Positions 42,566-54,894 of a stretch of 64,000 nucleotides of DNA are shown here, piece after piece. Below the pieces are notes generated by a model. The model saw only the letters and a program-made list of their open reading frames with translations. It had not been told where the DNA came from and did no database searches. Position 1 is the first letter of the stretch. Each line of letters begins with the position of its first letter. The position numbers and the translations under genes are program-made. Location: the NCBI GenBank assembly GCA_001179505.1, contig CDMY01000275.1:126233-190232 (forward strand). The letters run 5' to 3'. This stretch comes from Vitrella brassicaformis. Taxonomy: Eukaryota > Sar > Vitrellaceae.

Positions 42566-44303
42566 ATGGCATATGAGGACCCGAACGTGGTGTTTGAGGA
42601 CGAGAATGACGTGCTGTTGGACCATTTCTACTTCCACAAACAGGTCAGAGTCACACCAGGGCGCGCCAAGGATCGTCTGCTTCATTCCGGGGCTGCTACT
42701 GCACTGCACTGGGGTGTTTTGCAGTTTGCCGATCGGTTGTATTGGGGCATCGTTGCGTGGAAGGTCAGTCAGTCCATGGACTCAGTCAGCCTATACAGAG
42801 AGGGAGGCTGTGCTGGGGCACACGAAGACGGATCGGGTGTCTCTGTGTGCACTGGTGTGTGTGCAGGAGTATCTTGGCCGCGGCAAGACCGCAGAAGGGG
42901 TGAGAGATGATGATCAACAAGAGAGCACCATGGCATGTTGGAGCATATGTGTGTGTGTGGCGGGGCGGCATTCCCTGCCTGCACTCACTGCAGGGCGATG
43001 AGCAGTACATGTGCGTCTACACCGATGGCGACTCGGAGCACATGCACAAAAACGCCATCATGTAAGCCAGCCCAATTTCCGTACGTGTGTCTCACACGGC
43101 TCGGTGTGTCAAGAATGAATGTCTATCGCCTGTCGCTTTCCCCAAACAGAGAGCTGCAGGCCCCTTTGGGCGGTCGTCTGCCGCCCATCAACCAGCGTCG
43201 TGCGCTGTGTGAGCTGAAGGAGTACGTCATCGCCCGCCGCCAGAACGGCCACACGCCCCACACACTGGACCAGTCCCACCTCGATCGCATCATCCGCCGC
43301 ATGAAGGCTACGGAAAACAAGGGGCACGAATACTGGCGACGACGGGGTACGCGGTTCGTGGCAGATTGCAACAGCACGTCCTAGACACGAGCATGCCTAT
43401 TGCATGCCACCAGGTGAATGGGGCATGTACAAGCCGAAGGGGTCGTCGGCTTGTCCGCCAACACCGTCTCAGAACAGCCATGCAGGCGGCGACGACCAAC
43501 CCTCCACGGTGCAGCGGGGCCTCCGACGCCCACGTGATGATGGCTTGGCGGGACCCGGCTCGTCGAGGGCAGCCGGGGACGTGTCCAAGCGGGTGAGGCA
43601 GCAGCGAGGGAGGAAGAAACATGACGACGAGGAGGAAGAGATAGAAGAGGCTGGGACAGAGACGTGCATGAAGGCGGAGAACGGGGAGGGGGATGCTGAA
43701 AAGGGTGCTTATGCGTCTTTTGCTAAGCACCGAGAGACAGGGCCCCCACCGAAGCTCGTGGTGAGCGCTCCGCTGCCACCGAACCCACTCATCCGTTCGT
43801 TCATCGAGTTCTGAGTCCACCCCCCCCCAAATCGTTGTCAATATCTCTCAGGCGGGCCCTTCGATGACTCTCGAGGACGTCAACGCCTTCCTGGGGTGGG
43901 TGACAACTGAACATCAACAAGCTAGGCCGTCGCATCGCATTCCTGTGTCCGTCTGTTCTTGTATTTCCTGTTTGTGAAGGTACTTTGGTGCCATGCGGCT
44001 CAGTTCCGACATCTGGACGCTCAAAGACTTTTGTCACTTCGCGACACACCTCGACAAAGAGACAAAGGCACACGAAAGAGAGACAAAGAGAGACACGCAA
44101 ACAGGTGTGTGTGTGTGTGTGCGTGCGTGTGTCGGTAGTTGTGGGACGTGTTAACGGGAAAGCGTCCAGAACAGGTGGTTGACCGGCGGCTCAAGGAGGC
44201 CGTCTTCTACGCTCAGATCTGCCTCGAAAACCAAAAGCAGTACCTCTCCATCCAACACGAACAGCAGCATGCCGCAGCAGCAGCGACCAAGAGGGAGTCC
44301 TAA
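42566..44303 (+). CDS. Tudor-like domain protein, function unknown
   Basis: Nine exons: 42566-42643, 42725-42763, 42867-42899, 42994-43061, 43150-43346, 43414-43760, 43852-43895, 43980 to about 44106, and 44139-44303. The N-terminal about 75 residues read as a Tudor-like barrel: DRLYWGIVAWKEYLGRGKT, then EQYMCVYTDGDSEHM (the V-Y-x-DGD-x-E signature of methyl-ligand-binding Tudor folds) and IELQAPLGG. The middle is basic and low-complexity with an acidic patch (DDEEEEIEEAG), suggesting a nuclear protein. The C-terminal part (WTLKDFCHFATHL, RRLKEAVFYAQICLENQKQ) is helical and unrecognised. Exon 6 could run on to a stop at 43814, but a strong GTGAGC donor at 43761 joins in frame to the downstream exons. 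The exon 8 donor lies inside a GT repeat and is ambiguous. Confidence 0.6.
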
Positions 44304-45355
44304 GGCACGGCAAGGCAAGGAGGAATCAAGGAACACATACAGTAAGTACATAGCAGAGAAACTTGGCCCGGCTGCATGCAATGCAACGGAGAGAGATGGG
44401 CTGACTAAATGCTCTACTGACTGACGGCACATGACACTGAACGGAAGGGACCAAGGGCCTTCGTCCCATCCTGACGCACACAAACGAACTGTGATATCTC
44501 AGCAGGTTGAATGCATGAGTGAGGGAATGGAGACGGTCCATAATCGGAGAAACGGTCCACAATCAGAGAAATGGCGCAACACAACACAACACGACAGAAC
44601 ACAACACAACACACAACTCAGGCACGAATCGTAGAGAGAACAGATGTGAACTCAGTCATTCTTCCTCTCTTCAGACAGACAAACAAAGCACAGCACAGCA
44701 CGGCGCGGCAGGGCAGGGCAGGGCAACTAAGGTCTGGTCTGCCCACAGAGGGGCGTCGATCGATTATCCGCGAAGACACCATCAGTGGAGCACAGACAGG
44801 TGCGTGCACACGCAACGAGGCTAGTAGCCTGTCATATACGAGCATTCCCCAGTGACTTCACAGCAGCTCACGTGCAGCCAAAAAAATGAGAACGAACATA
44901 GTCTTCTTGATGACAGGCGACCGCCGGGTTGGCAAGCCACTACCGACCCGTAGTCGTCCAGGATATCGCTCATGCACTTGCTCCCACACCCGAAACCTCC
45001 ACATTCACAAACGTGTCAACAATGGTACCGTCGCAATCCCCTTCCTCGCGCGCAAATCCACAGATGCGATCGCGCAGATGCCTCCACGCTTCTTCGATCT
45101 TGTCATTGCAGCACTCGCTGAGCGGACCGCAGCCGGGGGTGAAGGTGGTCGCCGCCGGGCTGATACGAGTCCTCAGCGCCGCCACAGTGGCCTCCGTGTC
45201 ACATGGACAGCCAAAAAAAGGTTCGTCTGCGACGCCACCTTCGCAGCACGACACAAGTCTCTGCGGCAGTAGTAGTTCCATGGGCAGCCATTCCTCGTCG
45301 CCCCTTGTCAGGGGATCGCTGGGCAGCAGATGATTGGCGGTCACATTGATTCGGT
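44304..45355. other. 3' region, possibly extra coding sequence on the minus strand
   Basis: 44304-44969 has no supported gene (CAACA-type repeats near 44575-44620). 44970-45344 on the minus strand holds an open frame with good codon-like composition and many Cys (LVSCCEGGVADEPFFGCPC, CGPLSECCNDKIEEAW). It would extend the neighbouring gene if a short intron or frame error lies near 45400. See the finding on that gene. Confidence 0.4.
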
Positions 45356-46727
45356 TCAGCCACCAGTAGTCATCGGGCGATTTTGATAGAGGTGGCTCCT
45401 CGGGTCCATGACGCGCCGCCAGAAGTCCTCAAACATCACATAAGGCGCCGCGGTGTGCTTGGCCTGATCGGGTAGGAAGATGACGTTGGCCATCACGCGG
45501 CCGTCCTCATCGACCAGTGGATGGTGGATTCTCACAACGCCGATTCGGTGGTCCGGCACACCGAGGAGCTTCTCGACGTCCTCTTCCAGCTTGCGCTTGA
45601 ACTCCACTTGGCGCAGATCGCTCACGCGAAGCTTGCCCATGTCGAGTTGGATGGTGGTGGAATAAGGGGTGCCCCAGTCTGTCGCACTCGGTGGCTCCAG
45701 CCCGAAAGTGAATGGGAGCTCCTTCGGCTCAGAGAACCCAATCATCAGAGCCTTGTCTTCGCCATAATCGATGAGTCGTCGCCGATGTGCCGTGCTGTTG
45801 AGGTACTCTCGAATCAACGGCACGTCGCGCCTGGCGTGCTCGTCAGGCTTGAGCGTTACGAGACCGACCACCTTGAGCGCGTCGCTCTCACGCGAACGGA
45901 GACAGCAGTTCTTGCCCATCAGATCGATGTGCAGCGTCTTGAGGTCCGCCGAAGAATAGCCGCTCACAAAGCACATGTCCTCGCCCCCTTTCATCTGCTC
46001 CTCGCTGCACTCTGGCAGCGGGATGATGGGGTAGGCCTGCGCCGAGAGGACGGGCACCATCTGGCAGAGGATGTCGGTGAGGGGCACGTGAGAGGGCACC
46101 ACCACCGCAGACACTTGATAGGGTCTGCAGTAGGTGGTCTCCAGCCCCATGACCTCGACGTCCAGCACAGGAGATCCACGTGTGCGGTTCACCCCCAGCA
46201 GCTGCATCGCCGGCCGCACCTCCAAACCCACAAAGGCCGACGCACGGGCGGTCGGGCGATCCGTCGAACTGATCGCCTGATCACATCAAACACATATCAG
46301 TACATTGTGTATGCTCTTTGACTGTGCTCCTCTCCCTCCCTCCCTCCCTCCCTCCCTCCCCCACTCTCTCTCTCTCTCTCTCTCTCTCCCGCAGGCACCC
46401 CCGTACATGAATCATGTAGATCTTCTCGGCGGACTCGACCTGCGGTGTTCCCGCGAGCACTCCTGTCCTCTCGTTGAGCGTCAGCCCCAAAGGCAGCACA
46501 TCGCTCTCAAAGCGCAGCGGCACACCGCACTCCCAGGTCGGGCGGAGCTCGGGCATGGGGATCCCAACGGACAGTGTCGTCACGCCCCCATAGCCGTAGC
46601 TCAGGGTGGTCGGTGCCGTGCGAGTTGCGTGACTGATTGCGAGGGTAACGATGACCCGAGAGACCACCCCGCCCACGACGTAGAAGATCAGGTAATTGAT
46701 CAGGTTGCTACAGAAGCCGGCGGCCAT
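45356..46727 (-). CDS. Membrane-anchored protein with Ig-like putative (He_PIG-type) domain
   Basis: 413 residues to the first stop; exons 46407-46727 and 45356-46276, joined in phase 0. The N-terminus has a hydrophobic helix (YLIFYVVGGVVSRVIVTLAI), so the protein is probably an exported or membrane protein. Residues about 55-100 fit the He_PIG Ig-like pattern (LPLGLTLNERTGVLAGTP), common in extracellular proteins. The larger second exon (about 300 residues) is unrecognised; it contains FKRKLEEDVEKLLGVPDHRI and Cys pairs. The stop at 45356 may not be the real end, because another frame just downstream remains open for about 125 Cys-rich residues. A short upstream exon near 46850-46920 with a GTGAGAAG donor may be 5' untranslated. 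Confidence 0.6.
46330..46389. repeat. (CCCT)n(CT)n tract in an intron
   Basis: About seven CCCT units then about 13 CT units, within the intron 46277-46406 of the minus-strand gene. It is purine-rich on the coding strand. Confidence 0.9.
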
Positions 46728-47086
46728 GACATCAGGTATCTCCCAGCTTTATCCAGCCGGCCTGTTCCGGATGCTCTCCTGTTGCACAGATCACACGATA
46801 GAGTCTGTGATGTGGTTGCCAAACGCATTTCTATCCTTCTCACCTTTTGCACCAGATCAGCGAGTCTCTCCTTCTTGCGTAGAGCGGTTAGAAACCACGC
46901 GTGGATGGATGGATGGTGACGGGGGGATCGCGCAGGTTCGGGTGGCGCGAAACAAACAGGCGGGGTCACGCAGCAGCAGCCGTGCATGGCCGTATTTCGG
47001 CTGACGGTCAATCATCCCTCCCCCTCCCCATAGAGTCCACCCCCTCCCCTCCCCTCCCCTCCCCCGCCCCTCTCCAGCCAGCCATC
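46728..47086. promoter_or_regulatory. Divergent intergenic region
   Basis: 359 bp between the He_PIG-type gene (minus) and the RING gene (plus). A CCCCT repeat run (about 47038-47075) lies directly upstream of the plus-strand ATG. Confidence 0.35.
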
Positions 47087-47430
47087 ATGGATGCCCCTCC
47101 ACCGACGACAGGCAGGCAGGCGTCTGCCTCGGCACCAACAGCAGGCGCCAGCAAGTTCTTCGAGGCATTGGCCTCAGGTGTGATGGGCGGGAAAGACCCG
47201 CTGCTGTGGAGGACAGGCAGTTGTGACTTCCAACGTGTACGTCAGTCTGACAGGGACACACTCACTCACTCACTCAACACCACTCTGCATGCGTGTGTGT
47301 GTGGTGTGTGCGCCCGTGTCAGACCGGTTGGTGCACAAGCGAGTCGTGCCCATATGCGCATTCGTACCAGGTCGGCCACGGGATGCTTCTAGGCAGCTGA
47401 CATAGGATAGCATGATTCATGGTACGTGCG

Positions 47431-47467
<37 letters not shown>

Positions 47468-49375
47468 GAGCGACGCACGTATCAGGAGAACAAGGCCGAG
47501 TGGGAAGAGTTGGAGAAGAAAGGTCTCCTACCACTCGCCGCCAAGATCCCGAGCGTTCCGTCCCACAGCCGCCCCTCCCCTTCTCCAGGCGCAGCTCACC
47601 CTCCGCCAGCTGCAGCTGATGCGACCGACACGAAAGCTGCGACCAAACCGTCGCGTGTGACGTTGAAGAATGTGTCCCCAGTACTGTGTGCAAAATGGGA
47701 CCATATCGAACCTGGTATGTACGGTACAGTGACCCAACGCACAAGCACCGCGATGCATCCATCGTTCGCCATGTTCGGTATCTGTGGGTGTGGGTGTAGG
47801 CGGGGAACTGCCGAGCCGTCCGTTCCACACAACACACAAGTTCCACAGCCGCCCCCTCAACACCCTGATAGACGGCATCAGCAGCGCCGTGCCCACACCC
47901 GTATCCATCCGCTTTCTCGGACGCCACGAGTGAGTTAAATGATATGACAGACAGACAGCAGGACACGACAACACCTCCATCCCATCTACTCCTTCCTGAT
48001 GCGAACGAACGAGGATTCATGTGTGGGTGCGGTGCGGTGCAGGGGCATCTCGCCTGACACTGTGTACAAGTTGCTGATGCACGAGTTCCTCTCCAAGGCC
48101 CTCTAGACCAACCCCCTCCTCCACCCGCCCGTCATATCGGCGGTGTGCGTGTCGGGGGGCGAGGGCCTGGTTTTGTGTCACGACAAGCATTCGGCCGGCA
48201 CACTGGAGAAGGAGTGCGGTGACGGCGGCCTGCAGCTAGTCCGGCCCGATAGCAGTGTCAAAACCGGCTTTGACCCCGATATGCGGAGACTCCGCATCGA
48301 ATGCGATCCTGACAAGTATGTATGTATGTGACGCGATGATAGCGATGCATCGAGAGAATCGCTTATGTGTTCGTTGGGGTGTGTGGGTGTGGTGTGGTGT
48401 GGTCGTGTCGTGTGCAGGCGCACCGTGACTTCCCCCCAAGCCTACCTGCCCATTGACCACTCCGACTGGATTGCGACCATGACTGACACCTTCAGCACCA
48501 ACACGAGCACCACCACCTAGGGCGACACACGCCTCCTCCTGTTGTTCAAGCCCAAATCGATGTGTGTATCTACGCCACAACCACACACACAACATACTTG
48601 CCTGTCTACGCAAGACACGTCTGTCTGTCTGTGTGGTGTGACCGTCAGGTCTAGCGGCGGGCTGCTCAAGTGTGTCAACAGCGCCATCTCGGCGCTGCCT
48701 GCGCCACCCACGTGGGCATCAGCGGTGCAGCCCATCAAGATCTGCCCAGGGCTGGCGGGCGGAGAGGGCGACGAGGTAGCCGTAGTGGAGTGTGCTAGCG
48801 AGTTGGACTGGCGTCGGCTCCAGCGAGTTCGGTCGTGACCCTGTCAGCCATCGTGCGGGAGGACTGGTACGCGAGAGGCCGAGGGGGGTCGACCGGTGTA
48901 ATCAGTAGTGGCCGTTTGGTGGCATTTGTTGGCTGACAGGTACTGGAGCGACTATGTGTTGTTCACCCAGCTACGGCCCGACATCGATGCGGCCATCACA
49001 AAGGGCCACACCAGGTAGGTATCAATGAATGTCCGCAGAGAGAATCACCATCCCAACTGCAGTGCACCGTCCGTCCGTCCGTCTGTCTGTCTGTCTGTGG
49101 CTGTGACAGTGTCAAGGCGCTCTTGCCGCTTCTCTCGCGCTACCTGCCGCCTGTTGACGACAGGTATGTCCGTCCGTCCGTCCGTCCGTCCGGAGAATCA
49201 TTCACAGATACATCCATCCATCCATAAGCCGCTCTCATGTCCTTCCTCTGTGCGACTGCGTACCGTTGTGCCAGCATGAAGGAGCAGTCCAAGGCCCTCA
49301 TCACCAGTCCGATTATTCTGTCAGTACCACCGATTCTCCATGGCCCGCAGCACCACCAGAACCACCACCAGCAGT

Positions 49376-49406
<31 letters not shown>

Positions 49407-49698
49407 GCAGCCATCGGCGGACACCCACAGCCATGCCTGGACGCCCCGCGGCAACACCAGCAGGGAGGGAGAGGTGAAGGTGCAGCTGGCGTTGAGCGAG
49501 ATGGGGATGGAGCAGCACATGGTGGGCGTCAAGGAGTGGGTGATCAAGGTACTCAACATGGTGTGTCTCAAGGGCCACGGCGCGGCCCAACGCGTTCTCA
49601 GCCTCTCCTATGCCAAGGAGGTGGGCACAGCGCATGGGCCGATAGAGAGACATCAGAGAGAAGGAGAGGAGGCTCTGCACATATTCAAGTATCGATGT

Positions 49699-49737
<39 letters not shown>

Positions 49738-52195
49738 CTCTGTTCGTCAGCATTTGACGAAGCCTGTCGCGTCTCTGCCCGATCTGGAGGCCTTCCTGCC
49801 CCGGTTCCCGTCACTCTTCACCCTCACCCGTTCGCCCAAGGGCGAGGACCAGCTCACCGTGCAGAAGCAGACGGGCGACCTCAATCGCCCCTCCATCCCC
49901 CTCCCGGCCTCCGCACGGACCGGCCCACCGCGCCGCGCCTTCCTGCTCGCAACAATGCTCGACATCGTCACAGCCGAGGGAGGACAGATGCCTGTCGACA
50001 GGCTGCTGAGGGCGTGTGGGTATTTGGCCCGCAAGCAGGAGCTGCTGGACGAGCTCGGCCATCGTCTGGTCCGCGATCGTGTGTGGCGAGTGAGCAGTGC
50101 GGGCAGCAGCCGCGTCTCCTTGTGCCGCCAAGACATCCACTTCGACCGTATCATGCAACAGGTAAGAAGGGAAGGTGCACACCCAACGACAGCGACGGAT
50201 TAGCAGGAGGAAACGACTGGTGTCCACACACAGGCTGATGGGGTGGCATCGTACCAGCAGCGCATCCCAGACGAGAGCGAGCTGCTGGTAGGATGCAAGC
50301 GGTACCAGCAATCGCTGGCCGAGTGGATGAGGGCGGCCGTCACACTCCTGCTCAGCAAGGGCAACAGCATGCCCCTGAGCGCCATCAACACTGAGGCCAG
50401 CCTCCAAACACCCGACTCCCCCCTGCCGCCCAACGACACCCTCTTCCTCATGTACCCCTGGATCTTCAGCACCACCACAGACGACGCGGCCAACGACACC
50501 ATTGTCACACTCCACTCACGCTACCAGATCGGAGGCAACAAAGGCGAGCAGCAACAGCCCCAGCCCCAGCCCCAGCAGCAGCAGCAGCAGCAGCAGCAGG
50601 ACGGGCAGCAGCAGAAGCACCACGAAGAGCAGCAGCAGCAGCATCATGGTAGTCAAGACGAGGACGACGCCGACTTCAACGAGCTGTGGTACGGGCCGGG
50701 TGTGCAGAGGGAGGACATCGCTGCCCCCCTCCCCCCCGCTGACGACAACGCCAACGTCGCCCGGGCCTTCACGCCTGGTGTGCAGCCGCTGCTCGCCGGC
50801 CCGCCGGTGGCAGCCGACGACACCGAGATGCTGCCGGAGGGTCAGGGCGAGGGTGGGGGTGGGGAGGGCGACGAGGCGATGGGGGAGGTGGGTGCCGACC
50901 ATGGTGACTCGTCGGATGACTTGGGCCAGTCGCCGAGGCTGCATCAGCCTGACGAGACCACGGTTCAGTCGCTGGAGAAGAAGCGGCAGGAGGTGGCCAT
51001 CCTCCAGCTGGCCGTGCAGCAGCTGCAGCGGACGCAGGCCGACAACGACAAGAAGTGAGCCAGCTGGGGAGGGAGGAATGACAAACCGGAGCAAGGAAGG
51101 AATGTGTGCGTTCGTTTCTCCCTCTGTGTGTGCTGTTGAATTGGGCCGGCCAGGATTAAAGCGCTGGAGCGTGACAAGCGGGCGGCGGAGGACAAGGCAG
51201 TTGAGGCGCAGAAGGAGTGAGCTGACACACAACCAACACAGAGACATCACATGAATCTCTCCATGCATCGTATGTCATTGCATCTGTTGTGTCAATTGGT
51301 GGGTCTGCGCGCAGGATAGAGAAGTACAAGAAGATCGCAGCCACGGCGCATGGCGCAGAGCAGAAAACGCGCGAGCTCGAGAAACAGTGAGCTGACATGA
51401 CAACGGACAGACAGACAGCGACGCCGCACAATAAATAACACAGTCAGTCGATGGACGCCTGTTGCTCCCTGCCCTGTCTGTCTGCTCATCTCTCCTTAGG
51501 TTGTGTGAGGCGCAGAGCCGCTACGACGCGGCGTGGGACGACCCTGCCGGTGCTGCTTGGACGAAACAGAAATACGTCTACCTCAAGCGAGCACTGCAGG
51601 AGCTCGAGCGGCCTGTGCGGCAGACCAAGGGCCTCACCGACAAACTGACCTGCAGCATCTGCAAAATCAGACTGGTACCTGAGAACTTACAGGCCGATAG
51701 CAAATGTCCGCCTCCCCTTACCAGTGGTGGTGTGTGTGTGTGTGTGTGCAGTGGGACCATGTCCTCCAGCCGTGTGGCCACGTGGTGTGCGGCACCTGTG
51801 TGCCGTCGAAGAGGAGCCCCTGCCCCGTGTGCCACAGACCCGTCAAGCGCTCAGCCAAGATGACCCTTCCCTACACCACCGACGACCTGCCAACGGTGCC
51901 CAATGGCGCGTACGAGTATGCAGTCGATCAGGGGCGCAGGGCAAAGAGGGACGGGCCACCAGCCCATCATGGCGCATTTCCATCGCTCCTTGCGAGCACC
52001 TCTCGGCCCAGCAAGCGCCCCCGTGAGCCCTCAGTGACGGCAGATGGCGAGGCGGAGGAGGCGGTGGGTGTGGTGGGTGATGGCGGCAAGGACAAGAAGG
52101 TGGGGAGCCCCCAGGCGGCCGCGAAGGCTGCCCCCAGCAAGCCGCAAATGCAGCGGATCAAAAGAAAGAAGACCAGTTCTACCCTGACCACGTGA
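47087..52195 (+). CDS. Coiled-coil RING-finger protein with reading-frame interruptions
   Basis: Putative E3 ubiquitin ligase. C-terminal exons are clean: 49751-50161, 50234-51054, 51154-51216, 51315-51386, 51500-51674 and 51752-52195. A heptad coiled coil (about 50960-51390) precedes a C3HC4 RING: CSIC, then CGHVVCGTC and CPVC (spacing C2-C9-C1-H2-C2-C7-C2-C). The basic C-terminus is KRKK-like. An acidic, Gln-rich linker precedes the coil. Up-stream exons also join in phase: 47087-47236, 47468-47714, 47800-47929, 48043-48315, 48418-48561, from 48649, 48940-49014, 49110-49163 and 49275-49620. However, three contain in-frame TAG (48104, 48518, 49375) and one frame shift is needed near 48825. 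These may be short unspliced-looking introns ending in TAG, or decay of the N-terminal half. Confidence 0.6.
49369..49410. repeat. CAG (poly-Gln) repeat containing TAG
   Basis: CAG/CAA run in frame with the RING gene, interrupted by one TAG at 49375-49377. Confidence 0.85.
49702..49734. repeat. (CT)n tract before a splice acceptor
   Basis: About 16 CT units in the intron 49621-49750, close to the acceptor of the exon starting at 49751. A classic pyrimidine tract, unlike most introns here. Confidence 0.9.
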
Positions 52196-53824
52196 CATTC
52201 CTTGTGTGTATGTATGGGTCGGTGTGAGTGGGTGACAGACATGCCTATAGATAGGCACACAGAAATACATACAGCTACCTCAACCAACCGAGGCAGACAG
52301 ACCAGGCAGCGAGCGAGGGGAGAGGGAGGGCGGAGGGTGAGGGATGTTTGCTGATGGGCGGGTGGGTGGGTGGGATGGCTTCGGTAGGTGTCGTCTGTGC
52401 ATGTATTGACGGATACATACATGTACATGTGTTTGCGGTGCGGTGCGGTGTGCCTGCATGGGATGGGTGCTTTATAGAAAGGGTCTCTGCTCGTGTGTTT
52501 CTTGTTGTTGCTGGTCGGTGGGTGGCGAAAGTGTCGTGTGTGGGGTGGGTGGACGTTGAGCGAGCAAGGGGGAGGGCAAGTGTAGCACACGGCTTGGGCA
52601 CATCCATCTCGACAGAGACGGCCCCGCCGAACCATCTTTTCGGCATGCAGGAGTCAGGTGTGTTGCATGTGTGGCTTGAATGAGGCATGATTAGCAGCGG
52701 GGAGAGAGGATTTTTGTCACCCTGCACAGACAGGTGCAGGTTTGTGGTGGGTGGTCGATTCTCTGTTGTTGCCGGCGGCCGGCCTCCCTGTCTGTCTGTC
52801 TATCTGTCTGTCTGTCTGTCCATCTGTCTTCATTCCCTACCTTGCTGTCTGTACCAGTAGAGCAATTTTTTTGCCCCCCTCTGGCTGTCTCTCTGTCAAT
52901 TCCCTGTCTGCGATGGAAGGAAGCCATCCATCCAGCTTGGCATCCCTCGTCTGCGGGCTGTCTATCGGACAGCCCGTCTCTCTTTTTCTCTTGCCTGAGT
53001 GCACCCTATGTCCTTATACACACACGCTTGCCTTGCGTGCATGGAGTGGAGTGGGTGTGTTGATCATTCTTTATCTAATTCGTGTGTCCCTGCCTGTCTG
53101 TCTGCCTGCCGATCTGCGGCAGCCAGGCCAGCCAGCCTGTATATGTGTGTATCTGTGTATCTATTTGTTCTTGTATGCCACACGGTCGATCGCTGAAGAG
53201 GGAAAACACACATACATACATGCATCGGATGGATGGGCGACATATCGCTGTCTCAGTGTGATCGCATCTCTCTCGCAGGGCAGTCAACACACTGGGATGG
53301 CGATGCTTTTGGCAGGAGCAGTCAGTCCACGGCTGGCATGGATTGACGAAAAGATCGAGGCATGCATTCAGTTGTGTACATCCGTGTGAGTGTGTCAGTC
53401 GCTCAGTCTTGAGCGAAGGAAGCCCTGGTGGTGCGTTACTTACGATGGATGGTACATCCCCTACCTAGTCTTTGCTGCCTTCTCCCACACGGACATATCT
53501 AGGCCTTCTATCTCTTACTTACGTACTCTGTCAGATTGAGGAATGGATGGATGGATGGATGTGTCTGCCTGCCTGCCGGCCTGCCTGCATGTGTGTGTGT
53601 GTGCCGCTGCGTGCCGGTGACTTGCTCTCGTTGGTTCATGGAGTGAGCGAAGCAGGTGGCTAGGGTATTTGTACAACAAGAACATCATATCACACACGTG
53701 TGTCCTTGAAGCCTTGATGGCATGGCATACAGTGAGGGTCAGATCTCGATTGAAGATACAAACTGTACACGAACCGAACGGAGACTCAGATGACGTCATG
53801 GCACCAGCAGCCACCCCTTCAGCA
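52196..53824. other. Convergent gene-free region
   Basis: 1.6 kb with CTGT, ATGG and TG repeats between the 3' end of the RING gene and a small minus-strand gene. No supported exon. Confidence 0.5.
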
Positions 53825-54106
53825 TCATCTCGGCGGCCGTCCAAACCTCGATGCCGACGCAGCCGACTCGACAGAAACCTCAGCACCCGCCGACTTGACA
53901 GCCTTGGCCACATCCAGCCTCTCCCACTTGAACTTTTTGCCCTCTGATCCGATGAGGTTGCGGAAGATCTTCCAGTCCACGGGCCCTCCGGCCGCCTTGT
54001 CCTGGAAGTAGCGCTTGATGAGCTTCCTCGGGATCTCGGGGTACTTGGGCGGGCCCTTCCACGCCTCCCTCACCATCACCTTCAGACGGCCTGCACGCGG
54101 AGGCAT
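53825..54106 (-). CDS. Small basic hypothetical protein
   Basis: Single-exon 93-residue frame, from ATG at 54106 to a stop at 53825. It is basic and aromatic in the first 70 residues (WKGPPKYPEIPRKLIKRYFQ, VDWKIFRNLIG), then Ala/Ser-rich. The composition resembles small ribosomal or mitochondrial proteins, but no family is recognised. The two other frames on this strand have poorer composition. The gene is head-to-head with the AP2-LSD1 gene 401 bp away. Confidence 0.45.
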   Translation of the reverse strand: MPPRAGRLKVMVREAWKGPPKYPEIPRKLIKRYFQDKAAGGPVDWKIFRNLIGSEGKKFKWERLDVAKAVKSAGAEVSVESAASASRFGRPPR

Positions 54107-54507
54107 CTCGCAATCGCATTGCTAAGGGGGAGCCTGAGATTGGTCTTCACATTCTCTTCCCTTCCCGGATCTGCAAGCTCGCAATAGAACAGGGGGGGAA
54201 GGGGCGTGGTGATGATGTGACGATGAGTCATGTGGCCAAAGAGTCAATTGGAGCTGATGACGGCGCTCGCAAGCTACAAAGATCAGATTCAGATAGATCT
54301 GGCCATTCGGCGCATCAACTCAACTCATGCTGGAGGACATCCACAGCATTCCTGCATGAGGTGTATCACTCATCGAGCGGCACCTCATCTTTCTGACCCT
54401 TCGGCGGTTATCCGCAGCTTTTGCTTCTGTCGGTGATTGGGCAGTGCAAGCGCGGTCCCACAGCTTCTGAGGTCCACAAGGGTCAGCATCAGTGACAGCC
54501 GCAGCCA
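54107..54507. promoter_or_regulatory. Divergent intergenic region
   Basis: 401 bp between the small minus-strand gene and the AP2-LSD1 fusion gene. No coding frame supported and no element recognised. Confidence 0.3.
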
Positions 54508-54860
54508 ATGGAGCCAGGTTCGCAGCCAGCGAGCGGAGATGTCCGTCCTCCTCGTTCGAAGGCCTCCCGTCCGCCCACTCGGCCTGCTCGGCCCCAGAAC
54601 CGACCCAAGATGCAGCCCAAGGCCAAGGCGCCGCCCCCCCAGGGACACTACTGTATGGGCATGCCGCCCCAATACCCCGTGTATGCCCCCCCTGGCCCTC
54701 CCTCCGGCCCCTTGCCCTTCTCCCCTCCCTCAGGACCCTACCCCCCTAACATGCCCGTCATCTATCGACCATGGCATCCGCCGCAGCACCAACAGTGGTT
54801 CCCTCACGGCAATCCGCCGCATGTGGATCCACCATCAGAAGGTGGTCCTTCTGCACCTGC

Positions 54861-54894
<34 letters not shown>

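Noticed and set aside
48104-49377. Genome-wide reassignment of UAG to Gln
   Set aside because: The TAG inside the poly-Gln run is suggestive, but TAG ends the LON gene in this window and no other rebuilt gene needs UAG decoding.
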